Source of the DNA: an uncultured Blautia sp.
GTDB lineage: Bacteria > Bacillota > Clostridia > Lachnospirales > Lachnospiraceae
DNA: 54,077 bases
Direction of reading: 5' to 3'
Assembly: GCA_934394545.1 (NCBI GenBank)
Contig: CAKRRG010000011.1
Coordinates: 1-54,077, forward strand
The notes beneath the pieces are model-generated. The model made no database searches and had not been told where the DNA came from. It worked only from the letters and a program-made list of their open reading frames with translations. Both the position numbers and the translations under genes were made by a program. Positions 6,239-16,220 of this stretch are shown here, piece after piece; position 1 is the first letter of the stretch, and each line of letters opens with the position of its first letter.

Positions 6239-7762
6239 ATGAAAAACAGAATATGGAAGAGGACATTGGCTGTGGGGGTGTGCCTTATCGCTGGGATCAG
6301 ATTTTTGGCAGGGTGCATGGCACAGCCCGAAATGGTATGTGGAGCAGAAATTGGGATAGGGACGGTGGTACAGGAAGCAGTGTGGACGGATCAGGATAAA
6401 TCGCAGGCCCTTGTTTCTGTGCATGCAGAAGGGCTGAGTGGATTTTCAGATCATAGATTTGAGAGTGCGTCTGCCCCTGATGAGTGCGAGCTGGTTATAT
6501 GGCTTTCTGAGTATTTTCTGCCAGATACTTCATTTATAGCACCACAAGGGTGTCTGCGCGAAGAACTTCCTATAATCACAGCAGATGGAAGATCCAGCAG
6601 TATTACCGGCTTTAGGTGGAAAATAAAGGAAGGAGAAGATGGAAAACGGTTGGATATTCCCGTTATCTTGCGTGAAGAATATCGTTTTCCGGTTATTAAA
6701 ACAGCAGTGCCAACCTGCCAGACGAAGCTTCCTGCAAATGGCGTTATTGGAGCGGAAGAAAGAGGCGGTGTTTATATTGTGAAAAATAGTGGCACCAAAA
6801 AAGAAATAATTTGTCAGGCAGAAACGAAAAATCTGGTGGTACCAGCTGCTGTAATTGATTTTTCCATGGAAATGAATTCCAGAGAAAGTGATATTTTTGT
6901 AGGAAACCGGATTCTCATGGATGTAAGCCTGACAAATAGTGGACAAGTCCCCCTCTATAATCTTTCTTTGCAGACGCAGGCAAAAGGAATGGAAGTGATT
7001 CCCGTATGGGAAAAGGAACCAGGACTGGAAATTTCTGAGAATGGTGCAATATTAAATAGTCTTACACAAGGGGAGAAAAGAACAATTTCTTTTTATGTGG
7101 ACACCATGGCCAGCCAGAAAGGTCCGCTTGTATTGGAAGTAATGGCAAAAACGGAGAATCCTGTTTCGCTGGAAAAAACAATCGAACAACAGCTTACAGT
7201 GCAGCCTTTGAAAGCCTCTTTTACAGTGAAGAAAACAGCTGATTGCGAGAATGCCAGTCCTGGTGACGTTGTGACTTACCAGATCAGTATTCACAATACC
7301 GGCGAGCAGACATTACACTCTGTGATCACTACAGAACGATTCGGTCTGGCTGGAGTAACGGCTGCATTTTTGTCACAGGAAGGAGTGATTCTGAATAAAA
7401 GTAAAACGCAGGCAAAGATTCCTGAAATCGTACCAGGTGGCTGTGTGAATCTGAAGGCAAGGGTAGTGATTCCTGAAAATCTGGAAGATCAGGAGCTTGT
7501 GAATCAGATTATTGTGGTTACAGATGAAACCGGTGAAGAAAGTGCTATACGTGATCAGGCAACGATCCGGGTGGAGACAAAAAATGATAAGAAAGGGAAT
7601 GGAAGCAAAGGAGAGGACCATGCTGGAAACAGGACAACGGTATCCCCATCTCCTAAGACAGGCGATCACTCTTACAAAGAAGTATTTCAGGCTCTGATAT
7701 TGCTTTCTTTGATTTTTTCTATAGCCTCTGCCAGACGTATGTTTTTTAACAGGAAAGATTGA
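6239..7762 (+). CDS. Putative cell-wall-anchored surface protein with DUF11-like repeats
   Basis: A 507-residue exported protein. It has a basic hydrophobic N-terminus (MKNRIWKRTLAVGVCLIAG). Two beta-sandwich repeats of the DUF11/conserved-repeat kind follow, each with the phrase SLTNSGQVPLYNLSL or SIHNTGEQTLHSVITTE. Then come a hydrophilic spacer, SPKTGD, a hydrophobic stretch (FQALILLSLIFSIASA) and a basic tail (RRMFFNRKD). That ending is the layout of a sortase substrate; SPKTG is a known clostridial sortase B-type motif. A lipobox-like LAGC at residues 23-26 is also present, so the anchoring mode is ambiguous. AAGGAG precedes ATG 6239. Its role is probably adhesion or matrix contact. Confidence 0.75.
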   Translation: MKNRIWKRTLAVGVCLIAGIRFLAGCMAQPEMVCGAEIGIGTVVQEAVWTDQDKSQALVSVHAEGLSGFSDHRFESASAPDECELVIWLSEYFLPDTSFIAPQGCLREELPIITADGRSSSITGFRWKIKEGEDGKRLDIPVILREEYRFPVIKTAVPTCQTKLPANGVIGAEERGGVYIVKNSGTKKEIICQAETKNLVVPAAVIDFSMEMNSRESDIFVGNRILMDVSLTNSGQVPLYNLSLQTQAKGMEVIPVWEKEPGLEISENGAILNSLTQGEKRTISFYVDTMASQKGPLVLEVMAKTENPVSLEKTIEQQLTVQPLKASFTVKKTADCENASPGDVVTYQISIHNTGEQTLHSVITTERFGLAGVTAAFLSQEGVILNKSKTQAKIPEIVPGGCVNLKARVVIPENLEDQELVNQIIVVTDETGEESAIRDQATIRVETKNDKKGNGSKGEDHAGNRTTVSPSPKTGDHSYKEVFQALILLSLIFSIASARRMFFNRKD

Positions 7763-7787
7763 AAACAAATTCTGTGTGTGCTATTCT
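7759..7787 (+). promoter_or_regulatory. Promoter of the murE-priA run
   Basis: TTGAAA (7759-7764), 17-nt spacer, TATTCT (7782-7787) with an extended -10 TG at 7779-7780. It begins inside the stop codon region of the surface-protein gene. Confidence 0.7.
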
Positions 7788-7872
7788 ATAAAAGAGTATG
7801 CGTTGCTGTAAATTTTGTGTAAGGAGATATCTTCGCAATACAGCAGCGTCCAAGTATAGGGAGGCATATGTT

Positions 7873-9330
7873 ATGAAATTATCATCCTTATTAGAAACGT
7901 TAGAATATACCTGTGTGCAAGGAAGCACAGAGCAGGAAGTTACTGGTGTTGTTTATGATTCCAGAAAGGTAACAGAAGGTTCTCTGTTCATTTGTATCAG
8001 GGGAGCGGTTGTAGATGGACATAAATTTATACCCGATGTTGTAGATAAAGGCGCTAAGGTATTGGTTGTGGAAGAGCCTGTCAGTGCGCCTTCTGATGTT
8101 ACGGTGATCCAGGTGGCAGATACCAGATATGCCATGGCATTTATTTCAGCAGCCTGGTTTGGACATCCGGCCAGAAAGCTGAAAACAATTGGAATTACCG
8201 GAACTAAGGGGAAGACTACCACTACCTACATGGTAAAATCTATCCTGGAAAATGCAGGATATAAGGTTGGTCTGATCGGCACCATCGAAGCAATTATCGG
8301 AGATAAGATAATTCCCGCGTCGAACACCACACCGGAGTCCTATGTGGTTCAGGAATACTTCCATGAAATGGTGGAGGCAGGCTGTGACTGTGTGGTTATG
8401 GAGGTTTCTTCACAGGGGTTGATGCTCCATCGTACACAGGGATTTGTATTTGATTTCGGAATTTTCACAAATATTGAACCAGATCATATCGGACCAAATG
8501 AGCACAAGGATTTTAATCATTATCTGGAATGCAAATCCATGCTTCTGAAGCAGTGCCGTGTGGGAATTGTGAACAGAGACGATGAACATTTTGACAGAAT
8601 TGTGGAAGGTCATACCTGTACACTTGAGACTTATGGTTTCTCAAAAGAGGCAGACCTTCGTGCCGAGGATGCCAGACTGGTAGGTGGAAAAGGGTATCTT
8701 GGAATATCCTATCATTTGAAAGGGCTTATGGACTTCCCAGTGGAGATAGATATTCCAGGTAAATTCAGTATTTATAATTCTCTGACTGCCATTGCAATCT
8801 GTCGTCACTTTAAGGTTTCCCAGGAGAACATTCTGAAAGCTTTGAAGGTTGCGAAAGTAAAAGGCCGTATTGAGATGGTGAAGGTATCTGATGAATTTAC
8901 ACTGATGATCGATTATGCACACAATGCAATGGCTCTGGAAAGTCTTCTTACGACCTTGAGAGAGTACCATCCTCACAGACTGGTCTGCCTGTTTGGATGT
9001 GGTGGAAATCGTTCCAGACTTCGCCGTTACGAGATGGGAGAGGTTTCCGGACGCCTGGCGGATCTTACAATTATCACATCGGATAACCCAAGAGATGAGG
9101 AGCCTCAGGCTATTATAGATGATATTAAGGTTGGTATGGCAAAGACAGAAGGAAAATACGTAGAAATCCCGGATCGTAAAGAAGCAATTGCCTATGCGAT
9201 CCATCACGGAGAACCAGGAGATATTATAGTGCTGGCTGGTAAAGGACATGAGGATTACCAGGAAATCAAGGGGAAAAAATATCCAATGGATGAGCGTGTG
9301 CTGATTGCGGATATTCTTGCCGGAAAGTAA
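7873..9330 (+). CDS. murE: UDP-N-acetylmuramoyl-tripeptide synthetase MurE (meso-DAP type)
   Basis: A 485-residue cytoplasmic Mur ligase that adds the third stem-peptide residue to UDP-MurNAc-L-Ala-D-Glu. The ATP loop GTKGKTTTTY starts near residue 110, the central domain has NIEPDHIGPNEH, and the C-terminal domain carries DNPR at 404-407. DNPR is the established signature for meso-diaminopimelate as third residue; lysine-adding enzymes lack it. The frame runs 25 codons further upstream, but ATG 7873 has GGGAGG 8 nt before it and matches the family N-terminus. It is not with the other mur genes at 24-36 kb but heads the priA operon. Confidence 0.96.
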   Translation: MKLSSLLETLEYTCVQGSTEQEVTGVVYDSRKVTEGSLFICIRGAVVDGHKFIPDVVDKGAKVLVVEEPVSAPSDVTVIQVADTRYAMAFISAAWFGHPARKLKTIGITGTKGKTTTTYMVKSILENAGYKVGLIGTIEAIIGDKIIPASNTTPESYVVQEYFHEMVEAGCDCVVMEVSSQGLMLHRTQGFVFDFGIFTNIEPDHIGPNEHKDFNHYLECKSMLLKQCRVGIVNRDDEHFDRIVEGHTCTLETYGFSKEADLRAEDARLVGGKGYLGISYHLKGLMDFPVEIDIPGKFSIYNSLTAIAICRHFKVSQENILKALKVAKVKGRIEMVKVSDEFTLMIDYAHNAMALESLLTTLREYHPHRLVCLFGCGGNRSRLRRYEMGEVSGRLADLTIITSDNPRDEEPQAIIDDIKVGMAKTEGKYVEIPDRKEAIAYAIHHGEPGDIIVLAGKGHEDYQEIKGKKYPMDERVLIADILAGK

Positions 9331-9333
9331 AAC

Positions 9334-11562
9334 ATGACATATGCAGATATTATTGTAGATATTTCCCATGAGAAGCTGGATAAAAGCTTCCAGTATCTGA
9401 TCCCGGATGAATTGGAGGATAAAATTCATCTGGGAATGGTGGTTTCCATTCCTTTTGGAAAGGGAAATCATCTGCGAAAAGGATATGTGGTTGGAATCTC
9501 TCAGAAACCGAAGGTGAAGGGGATACAGATCAAGTCAATTGAAGGTATCCAGAATGATCAGGAAACTACAGAATCCAGGCTGATTGCTTTGGCGGGGTGG
9601 ATGAAAGAGCATTACGGCTCTACTATGATTCAGGCGCTGAAGACCGTTCTCCCCATTCAGAAAAAGATGAAAGCCCAGGAGAAAAGGTGGATAACCCTTC
9701 TGGTTTCCAGAGAGACCGGGGAAAAGATGCTGGAAGAGCTAAAGAAAACCAGATTTAAAGCGCGTATCCGTCTTCTGGAGGCACTATTGCAGACTGAAAA
9801 TGGTAAGCTTGAGGCTGCCTGGGCGGGGAAAGAGCTTGGAACGACCACGCCTGTCCTGAAATATTTTGCTGAGCAGAAGATTATATCTGTAGATTCCGAT
9901 GAGGTTTATAGAAATGCAATTACAGATGCAGACAGTATTCCCTTTACAGAACCTGCTGTGTTAAGTCTGTCTCAGAGGCTGGCTGTGGAGCAGATATTGT
10001 CTGAATGGGAAAGACCGAAGCCCAGACCGGTCTTGCTTCATGGGGTTACAGGAAGCGGGAAAACCGAAGTATACATGGAACTGATTGAAAAAGTGATAAG
10101 GGAAGGCAGACAGGCTATTGTGCTCATTCCGGAAATTGCATTGACCTATCAGACGGTAAGAAGGTTTTACGGACGCTTCGGAGACAAGGTATCCGTCATC
10201 AATTCCAGACTTTCCCAGGGAGAGAGATATGATCAGTTTAAAAGAGCCAGACAAGGAGACGTCCAGGTTATGGTTGGTCCGCGTTCTGCACTTTTTACCC
10301 CTTTTGCCAAGCTGGGACTGATCATTATCGATGAGGAACATGAGTCCTCTTATAAAAGTGAAAATAGTCCAAGATATCATGCCAGGGAAACTGCCATTCA
10401 CAGGGCTGAAATGGAAGGCGCTTGCGTAGTGCTTGGTTCTGCAACGCCATCTATGGAAGCTTATTACAGGGCAAGGGAAGGACAGTACGTCCTTGTAAAA
10501 TTGGAAGCCAGATTTGAAGGAAGGCCGCTTCCAAGGGTATCAATTATTGATATGCGGGAACAACTAAAAAAAGGTAACCGTCTTGCTCTTAGTCTTGAAT
10601 TAAAGGAAGCGTTGGAAAGCTGTCTGAAAAAAGGCGAGCAGGCAATGTTGTTTCTTAATCGCCGCGGTTATGCTGGCTTTGTTTCCTGTCGTTCCTGTGG
10701 TCATGTGATGAAATGTCCACATTGTGACGTTTCCTTAAGTGAACATAATGGAAGAAAACTGATTTGTCATTATTGCGGTTATGAGACGGTAAAGCCCGAT
10801 AGGTGTCCGGTGTGTTCTTCCCCTTATATAGGGGGCTTTAAGGCAGGAACCCAACAGATCCAGCAAGTGGTGGAAAGAGAATTTCCGGAAGCCAGAGTTC
10901 TGCGGATGGATTATGACACTACCAGGGCAAAAGGAAGCTATGAGAAGATTCTGGCTTCTTTTTCCAGACATGAGGCAGATGTGCTCATAGGAACTCAGAT
11001 GATCGTTAAGGGACATGATTTCCCGGATGTAACTCTTGTAGGAGTTGTAGCCGCAGATCTGTCTTTGAACGCAGATGATTATCGCAGCGGAGAGCGCACA
11101 TTCCAGCTGCTTACTCAGGCTGTAGGCCGTTCCGGAAGAGGAAAGAAGGAAGGTCTTGCGTTGATCCAGACGTACAGTCCGGAGCATTACAGTATTCAGA
11201 CAGCAGCCAGACAGGATTATGAGGAATTTTATGAGGAGGAGATGGGATATCGCTTTCTGCTGGATTATCCTCCGGCTGCACATATGATGGCAGTGCTTGG
11301 CTCTTCAGAGGATGAGAAGCTTCTTGAGATGGCAATGCATTATTTAAATTTGTTTACAGGCAAGCTGCATCCGGGAAAAGATCTTCATGTGATCGGCCCC
11401 GCTCCTACATCTGTAGGAAAAGTGAAGGATATATACAGAAGAGTACTTTATCTGAAGCATGAGAATTATAACCTGCTTGTCCAGATCAAGGACAGAATGG
11501 AGGAATATATTGAGATCAATTCCGGTTTCAGAAAGGTTTATATACAATTTGATTTTTCATAA
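9334..11562 (+). CDS. priA: Primosomal replication restart helicase PriA
   Basis: A 742-residue 3'-5' DNA helicase that reloads the replisome at stalled forks. It shows an N-terminal DNA-binding domain, Walker A HGVTGSGKTEVY near residue 236, the DEEH box (IIIDEEHESSYK), GSATPSMEAYY, and motif VI QAVGRSGRG. Its zinc module, in the middle of the helicase, carries CRSCGHVMKCPHCD and CHYCGYE...CPVC. Length matches E. coli PriA (732). ATG 9334 comes 3 nt after the murE stop with no clear Shine-Dalgarno, so translation is probably coupled to murE. Confidence 0.97.
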   Translation: MTYADIIVDISHEKLDKSFQYLIPDELEDKIHLGMVVSIPFGKGNHLRKGYVVGISQKPKVKGIQIKSIEGIQNDQETTESRLIALAGWMKEHYGSTMIQALKTVLPIQKKMKAQEKRWITLLVSRETGEKMLEELKKTRFKARIRLLEALLQTENGKLEAAWAGKELGTTTPVLKYFAEQKIISVDSDEVYRNAITDADSIPFTEPAVLSLSQRLAVEQILSEWERPKPRPVLLHGVTGSGKTEVYMELIEKVIREGRQAIVLIPEIALTYQTVRRFYGRFGDKVSVINSRLSQGERYDQFKRARQGDVQVMVGPRSALFTPFAKLGLIIIDEEHESSYKSENSPRYHARETAIHRAEMEGACVVLGSATPSMEAYYRAREGQYVLVKLEARFEGRPLPRVSIIDMREQLKKGNRLALSLELKEALESCLKKGEQAMLFLNRRGYAGFVSCRSCGHVMKCPHCDVSLSEHNGRKLICHYCGYETVKPDRCPVCSSPYIGGFKAGTQQIQQVVEREFPEARVLRMDYDTTRAKGSYEKILASFSRHEADVLIGTQMIVKGHDFPDVTLVGVVAADLSLNADDYRSGERTFQLLTQAVGRSGRGKKEGLALIQTYSPEHYSIQTAARQDYEEFYEEEMGYRFLLDYPPAAHMMAVLGSSEDEKLLEMAMHYLNLFTGKLHPGKDLHVIGPAPTSVGKVKDIYRRVLYLKHENYNLLVQIKDRMEEYIEINSGFRKVYIQFDFS

Positions 11563-11608
11563 AATGAAATGAAATTCTAAGATAAAAGAAAAAGGAGATA
11601 ACACAAAA

Positions 11609-12091
11609 ATGGCACTTAGGACAATCAGAACAGAAGGCGATTCCGTTTTGGAAAAGGTTTGCAGACCGGTAGAGAAGGTTGATAAGCGTACCAGAGACCT
11701 GGTAGGAGACATGCTGGAGACTATGTATGATGCATGTGGGGTTGGTCTTGCTGCTCCGCAGGTCGGTATATTAAAAAGAATCGTTGTAATTGATATAGGC
11801 GAGGGTCCGCTTATTCTTATTAACCCGGAAATTCTTATGACCTCCGGTGAGCAGACTGGTGAGGAGGGTTGCTTAAGCGTTCCGGGAATGTCTGGTCAGG
11901 TTACCCGTCCAAATTATGTAAAGATAAAAGCATTTGATCTGGATATGAAAGAGCAGACCTATGAGGGAGAGGGACTTCTTGCCCGTGCTTTTTGTCATGA
12001 ACTGGATCATCTGGATGGGAAAATGTATACCCGCCTGGTTGAGGGTGAATTGCATCATGTAAGCTATGATAACGAGGAGGAAGAGGAATAA
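11609..12091 (+). CDS. def: Peptide deformylase
   Basis: A 160-residue metalloenzyme that removes the formyl group from new polypeptides. All three family motifs are present: [10 protein letters not shown] (~43-52), EEGCLSVP (~85-92, Cys is a metal ligand) and HELDH at 130-134 (two His ligands and the catalytic Glu). AAGGAG lies before ATG 11609. The stop codon abuts the fmt start, pairing the enzyme that removes formyl groups with the one that adds them, as in many bacteria. Confidence 0.97.
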   Translation: MALRTIRTEGDSVLEKVCRPVEKVDKRTRDLVGDMLETMYDACGVGLAAPQVGILKRIVVIDIGEGPLILINPEILMTSGEQTGEEGCLSVPGMSGQVTRPNYVKIKAFDLDMKEQTYEGEGLLARAFCHELDHLDGKMYTRLVEGELHHVSYDNEEEEE

Positions 12092-13048
12092 ATGAGAATT
12101 GTTTATATGGGAACACCGGATTTTGCGGTGAAGCCTCTTCATGCTTTAGCAGAAACTGAATATGAGGTTGTTGGTGTTGTGACGCAGCCGGATAAACCAA
12201 AGGGCAGAGGAAAAACAATGCTGCCAACTCCTGTAAAGGAAGAAGCTTTAGAGCATGGGTTTAAGGTGTATCAGCCGGTGAAAGTGCGGGATCCTGAATT
12301 TTTGCAGGTCTTAAAAGAACTGGAACCGGATCTTATTGTGGTAGCTGCTTTTGGACAGATCATTCCGAAGAGTATTCTGGAACTTCCAAAATATGGATGC
12401 ATTAACATTCATGCTTCTTTGCTTCCGAAGTATCGTGGTGCGGCACCTATTCAGCAGGCTGTGATTGACGGAGAAAAGGAATCTGGTGTTACCATTATGC
12501 AAATGGGAACCGGACTTGATACAGGAGATATGATTTCCAGAAGGATAGTGCCGATTACAGCAGATGAGACTGGTGGAAGTCTGTTTGACAAACTTGCAGA
12601 TGCAGGTGCGAAGCTTCTTGTGGAAACATTGCCTCATATTTTTGATGGAACAGCTGTTTATGAAAAACAGCCAGAAGAAAGTCCAACTCCTTATGCAGGA
12701 ATGATTACGAAGCAGATGGGACTGCTGAACTTTGAAAAGCCGGCAGAGGAACTGGAAAGACTGGTACGTGGTTTAAATCCATGGCCAAGTGCATTTACCT
12801 TCTGGAACGGCAAGACTTTGAAGGTATGGGAGAGCTCTGTTATAAAAGACGAAGGAACATTGTCAGAAAATAAAAAACCAGGAACAGTAGTAAAAACAGA
12901 TAAGAATGGAATTTATGTGGCTTGCGGTGAGGATATTCTGATGCTTTCACAGGTGCAGCTGGAAGGAAAGAAGCGAATGGATGCAGATGCATTCCTTCGG
13001 GGATGCCACATAGAAGCCGGAAGCAGTTTTACCGATAAAAAGGAGTGA
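12092..13048 (+). CDS. fmt: Methionyl-tRNA formyltransferase
   Basis: A 318-residue enzyme that formylates Met-tRNAfMet using 10-formyl-tetrahydrofolate. Visible are the N-terminal MRIVYMGTPDFAV, VVAAFGQIIP, the active-site block NIHASLLPKYRGAAPIQQAV, and GVTIMQMGTGLDTGDM, followed by the smaller tRNA-binding C-terminal domain (NPWPSAFTFWNGK). It starts on the base after the def stop; its ribosome-binding site GAGGAGG lies within the def 3' end. Confidence 0.97.
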   Translation: MRIVYMGTPDFAVKPLHALAETEYEVVGVVTQPDKPKGRGKTMLPTPVKEEALEHGFKVYQPVKVRDPEFLQVLKELEPDLIVVAAFGQIIPKSILELPKYGCINIHASLLPKYRGAAPIQQAVIDGEKESGVTIMQMGTGLDTGDMISRRIVPITADETGGSLFDKLADAGAKLLVETLPHIFDGTAVYEKQPEESPTPYAGMITKQMGLLNFEKPAEELERLVRGLNPWPSAFTFWNGKTLKVWESSVIKDEGTLSENKKPGTVVKTDKNGIYVACGEDILMLSQVQLEGKKRMDADAFLRGCHIEAGSSFTDKKE

Positions 13049-13052
13049 TCTT

Positions 13053-13766
13053 ATGTACGGATATGGATATCCTTATGGATTTTACTTTGATCCTACTTAT
13101 GTTTTGCTGATTATTGGAATGGTATTGGCACTTGCTGCATCCGGGAAGATGAAGAGTACGTTTGCCCGTTATCAGCAGGTGCGGAGTCATTCCGGGCTGA
13201 CCGGAGCTCAGACAGCCCAGAGAATTTTAAGCGCAGCGGGAATTTATGATGTGACCATTGTTCCGATTTCCGGAAGCCTTACAGATCATTATGACCCCAG
13301 AACAAAGCGGTTGGCCCTTTCACAGGATGTGTATGGAAGAAGCTCTGTAGCAGCCGTATGCGTAGCAGCCCATGAATGCGGACATGCGATCCAGCACAAT
13401 GTGAATTATGCACCTTTGAATCTCCGTTCTGCAATTGTACCGGTGGCAAATCTTGGCTCATCTTTGTCCTGGCCGATTTTTGTCCTTGGACTTATTCTTT
13501 CCATACCGACACTTACAACTGTAGGAATCGTGTTGTTTTCACTGGCAGTATTGTTTCAGCTTGTAACTCTTCCGGTAGAATTTAATGCTTCCTCAAGAGC
13601 CTTAAAAATGTTGGAAAGCACCGGCATCTTAAGCCGTGAGGAAAACCAAGGTGCAAAAAAAGTTCTTACAGCAGCAGCGCTTACTTATGTAGCAGCCCTT
13701 GCTTCTTCTGTTTTGCAGCTTTTAAGATTGATCATACTTTCCGGAGGTAGAAGACGGGATGATTAA
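13053..13766 (+). CDS. yugP: Membrane zinc metallopeptidase, YugP family
   Basis: A 237-residue membrane protein with zinc-protease motif HECGHAIQH (~residues 109-117). Hydrophobic segments lie near the N-terminus (YVLLIIGMVLALAASG), after the motif (WPIFVLGLILSIPTLTTVGIVLFSLAVLFQ) and near the C-terminus. The glycine- and tyrosine-rich start (MYGYGYPYGFYFDP) is typical of the family. The substrate is unknown. GGAG precedes ATG 13053. The last 8 bases overlap rsmB, and the fmt-yugP-rsmB order suggests co-expression. Confidence 0.9.
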   Translation: MYGYGYPYGFYFDPTYVLLIIGMVLALAASGKMKSTFARYQQVRSHSGLTGAQTAQRILSAAGIYDVTIVPISGSLTDHYDPRTKRLALSQDVYGRSSVAAVCVAAHECGHAIQHNVNYAPLNLRSAIVPVANLGSSLSWPIFVLGLILSIPTLTTVGIVLFSLAVLFQLVTLPVEFNASSRALKMLESTGILSREENQGAKKVLTAAALTYVAALASSVLQLLRLIILSGGRRRDD

Positions 13767-15108
13767 CGGAATCAATTCCAGGGAAATGATCCTGGAAATC
13801 TTACTTGAAATCGAAGAGGGAGAGCATAGTCATGTGGCTATTCGTAATGCCCTTTCTAAATACCAGTTCCTTCCGAAGCAGGATCGTGCATTTATTACCC
13901 GTGTATGCGAGGGAACACTGGAGTATCGGATTCAGATTGATTATATTATCAATTCTTTTTCCAAGGTCACAGTAGATAAGATGAAACCAGCTATTCGGGA
14001 AATTTTAAGAAGTGCGGTATATCAGCTGAAATATATGGACAGTGTGCCAGACAGCGCAGTGTGTAATGAAGCTGTGAAACTGGCTCAGAGAAAAGGCTTT
14101 TATAATCTTAAGCCTTTTGTAAACGGCGTTCTCCGAACAATTGCCAGGGAAATGGATCAGGTTCAGTTTCCAAAAAAAGAGGATGACCTGCTGAAGTACC
14201 TTTCTGTGAAATATTCCATGCCGGAGGTTTTGGTAACCAGATGGCTGGAAGCCTATGGGGAAGAGACAACAGAGAAGATTCTGGCAGATTTTCTGGAAGA
14301 ACATCCTCTTACAATTCGATGCCGTACCTATCTGAATTCAAAAGAAGAAATTGTAAAAAGCCTGGAAAGCCAGGGCGTTTTGGTAGAGCCTGCTCCATAT
14401 CTGCCTTATGCATACAGCATTTCAGATTTTAATCATATTCTTGCTTTGGATGCTTTTATTAAGGGCAAAATCGTGGTTCAAGATGTAAGTTCTATGTTGG
14501 TAGCTGAGGTTGCAAACCCGAAAAAAGGCGATTATGTGATCGATGTCTGTGCTGCACCCGGTGGAAAAAGTCTTCATATGGGAGACAAGATGGAGGGTTA
14601 TGGAACTGTAGATGCCAGAGATGTAAGCCAGTACAAGGTTAATCTGATCGAAGAAAATATTCAGCGCACGAATTCCATCAATGTTCAGGCAAGAGTTCAG
14701 GACGCTACTGTTTTTGACCAGGATTCAGAGCTTCTTGCAGACATTGTAATTGCAGATGTACCGTGCTCAGGATATGGAGTAATTGGAAAGAAACCGGAAA
14801 TCAAATACCGTGTGACTCCCCAGAAACAGGATGAAATTGTAATTCTCCAGAGAACGATCCTGGATAGAGCCGCTAATTATGTAAAGCCACGTGGAGAACT
14901 GGTCTTCAGTACATGTACAATTGCAAAGGAAGAAAACGAGGAAAACATGATGTGGTTCCTGAATAACTATCCATTTAAGCTGGAAAGTCTGGATTCCTAT
15001 CTTCCAGAGGAACTGCACTCAGAGACAACTGCACTTGGATATTTGCAGCTGCTTCCGGGAGTACATAAAACAGATGGATTCTTTATTGCAAAATTCAGAA
15101 GAAAATAG
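13759..15108 (+). CDS. rsmB: 16S rRNA m5C967 methyltransferase RsmB
   Basis: A 449-residue enzyme that methylates 16S rRNA cytosine 967 (E. coli numbering). The N-terminal ~150 residues are the NusB-like domain. The SAM-binding motif is DVCAAPGGKSLHMG, and the catalytic region has PCSG at 335-338 and FSTCTI with the likely nucleophile Cys386. The start overlaps yugP by 8 nt, implying coupled translation. Confidence 0.95.
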   Translation: MINGINSREMILEILLEIEEGEHSHVAIRNALSKYQFLPKQDRAFITRVCEGTLEYRIQIDYIINSFSKVTVDKMKPAIREILRSAVYQLKYMDSVPDSAVCNEAVKLAQRKGFYNLKPFVNGVLRTIAREMDQVQFPKKEDDLLKYLSVKYSMPEVLVTRWLEAYGEETTEKILADFLEEHPLTIRCRTYLNSKEEIVKSLESQGVLVEPAPYLPYAYSISDFNHILALDAFIKGKIVVQDVSSMLVAEVANPKKGDYVIDVCAAPGGKSLHMGDKMEGYGTVDARDVSQYKVNLIEENIQRTNSINVQARVQDATVFDQDSELLADIVIADVPCSGYGVIGKKPEIKYRVTPQKQDEIVILQRTILDRAANYVKPRGELVFSTCTIAKEENEENMMWFLNNYPFKLESLDSYLPEELHSETTALGYLQLLPGVHKTDGFFIAKFRRK

Positions 15109-15118
15109 GAATAGAAAA

Positions 15119-16159
15119 ATGACAGACATTAAGTCTATGAACAAAGAAGAGCTGAAAAATCTCATGACAGAGATAGGGGAGAAGCCTTTTCGTGCAAAGC
15201 AGATTTACAGCTGGATTCATGAGCATCTGGTAACCTCTTATGAGGAAATGGGAAATATACCAGGCAAACTAAAGGAAAAGTTGCAGGATTATCCAATTGC
15301 AGCTCTGGAAATGGTAGATGAGCAGATTTCTGCAATTGATGGAACAAGGAAGTATTTGTTCCGCCTTTCAGATGGAAATGTGATCGAGAGTGTTCTTATG
15401 CGCTATAAGCATGGAAATTCTGTATGTATTTCCTCACAGGTTGGCTGCAAAATGGGGTGTCGTTTTTGTGCATCTACCATTGGTGGCTGGACCAGAAATC
15501 TTCTTCCCTCAGAAATGCTGGATCAGATTTACAGAATCCAGAGCATAACCGGGGAGCGGGTGTCCAATGTAGTAGTAATGGGAACCGGTGAACCTATGGA
15601 CAATTATGAGAATATTGTGCGTTTTGTACATCTGCTTTCTGATGAAGGTGGTCTTAACATCAGCCAGAGGAATATCACCGTATCGACTTGCGGAATTGTT
15701 CCGAAAATCTATGAGCTTGCAAAGGAAAAACTGCAGATTACGCTTGCATTGTCCTTGCACGCTCCTAATGATGAAAAAAGGCGGGAACTTATGCCTATTG
15801 CACAGCGTTACAGTATGGATGAAGTTCTGGATGCCTGCCGGAATTATTTCCAGGAAACAGGCAGGAGAATAACTTTTGAATACAGTCTTGTGGCTGGTGT
15901 TAATGATAGCGATGAGGATGCAAAAGAACTGAGCAGCAGGATTCATGATATTAACTGTCATGTAAATCTGATTCCGGTAAATCCGATTAAGGAACGCTCT
16001 TACAGGCGTTCTACCCATCAGGCTGTAGAGAATTTTAAAATAAAACTTGAAAAATGCGGAATTAATGTTACTATTAGAAGGGAAATGGGCAGTGATATAG
16101 ATGGTGCCTGTGGACAATTACGAAAAAGCTATATAGAAAAAGGTTACAATCCGCAGTAA
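15119..16159 (+). CDS. rlmN: 23S rRNA A2503 / tRNA A37 C2-methyltransferase RlmN
   Basis: A 346-residue radical SAM methyltransferase. The iron-sulfur motif CKMGCRFC spans Cys110, Cys114 and Cys117. The family block GGWTRNLLPSEMLDQ follows. The C-terminal GACGQLR contains the Cys that forms the methyl-carrying intermediate partner. The frame is open further upstream inside rsmB; ATG 15119 is chosen because MTDIKSMNKEELKNL fits the family N-terminus and lies 10 nt after the rsmB stop. The Shine-Dalgarno is weak (AGGAAT). Confidence 0.95.
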   Translation: MTDIKSMNKEELKNLMTEIGEKPFRAKQIYSWIHEHLVTSYEEMGNIPGKLKEKLQDYPIAALEMVDEQISAIDGTRKYLFRLSDGNVIESVLMRYKHGNSVCISSQVGCKMGCRFCASTIGGWTRNLLPSEMLDQIYRIQSITGERVSNVVVMGTGEPMDNYENIVRFVHLLSDEGGLNISQRNITVSTCGIVPKIYELAKEKLQITLALSLHAPNDEKRRELMPIAQRYSMDEVLDACRNYFQETGRRITFEYSLVAGVNDSDEDAKELSSRIHDINCHVNLIPVNPIKERSYRRSTHQAVENFKIKLEKCGINVTIRREMGSDIDGACGQLRKSYIEKGYNPQ

Positions 16160-16220
16160 CGAAAAAGATGTTGCTCATTTTTGGACAACAGTACGAAAAG
16201 GACAGAAAGCGAGAAGTGAC

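Noticed and set aside
8641..9471. 276-codon minus-strand frame spanning murE and priA
   Set aside because: It crosses two well-identified plus-strand genes and resembles no protein.
16160..16220. TGTTG/CAACA inverted repeat between rlmN and prpC as a terminator
   Set aside because: Only 5 bp, AT-rich loop and no T-tract.
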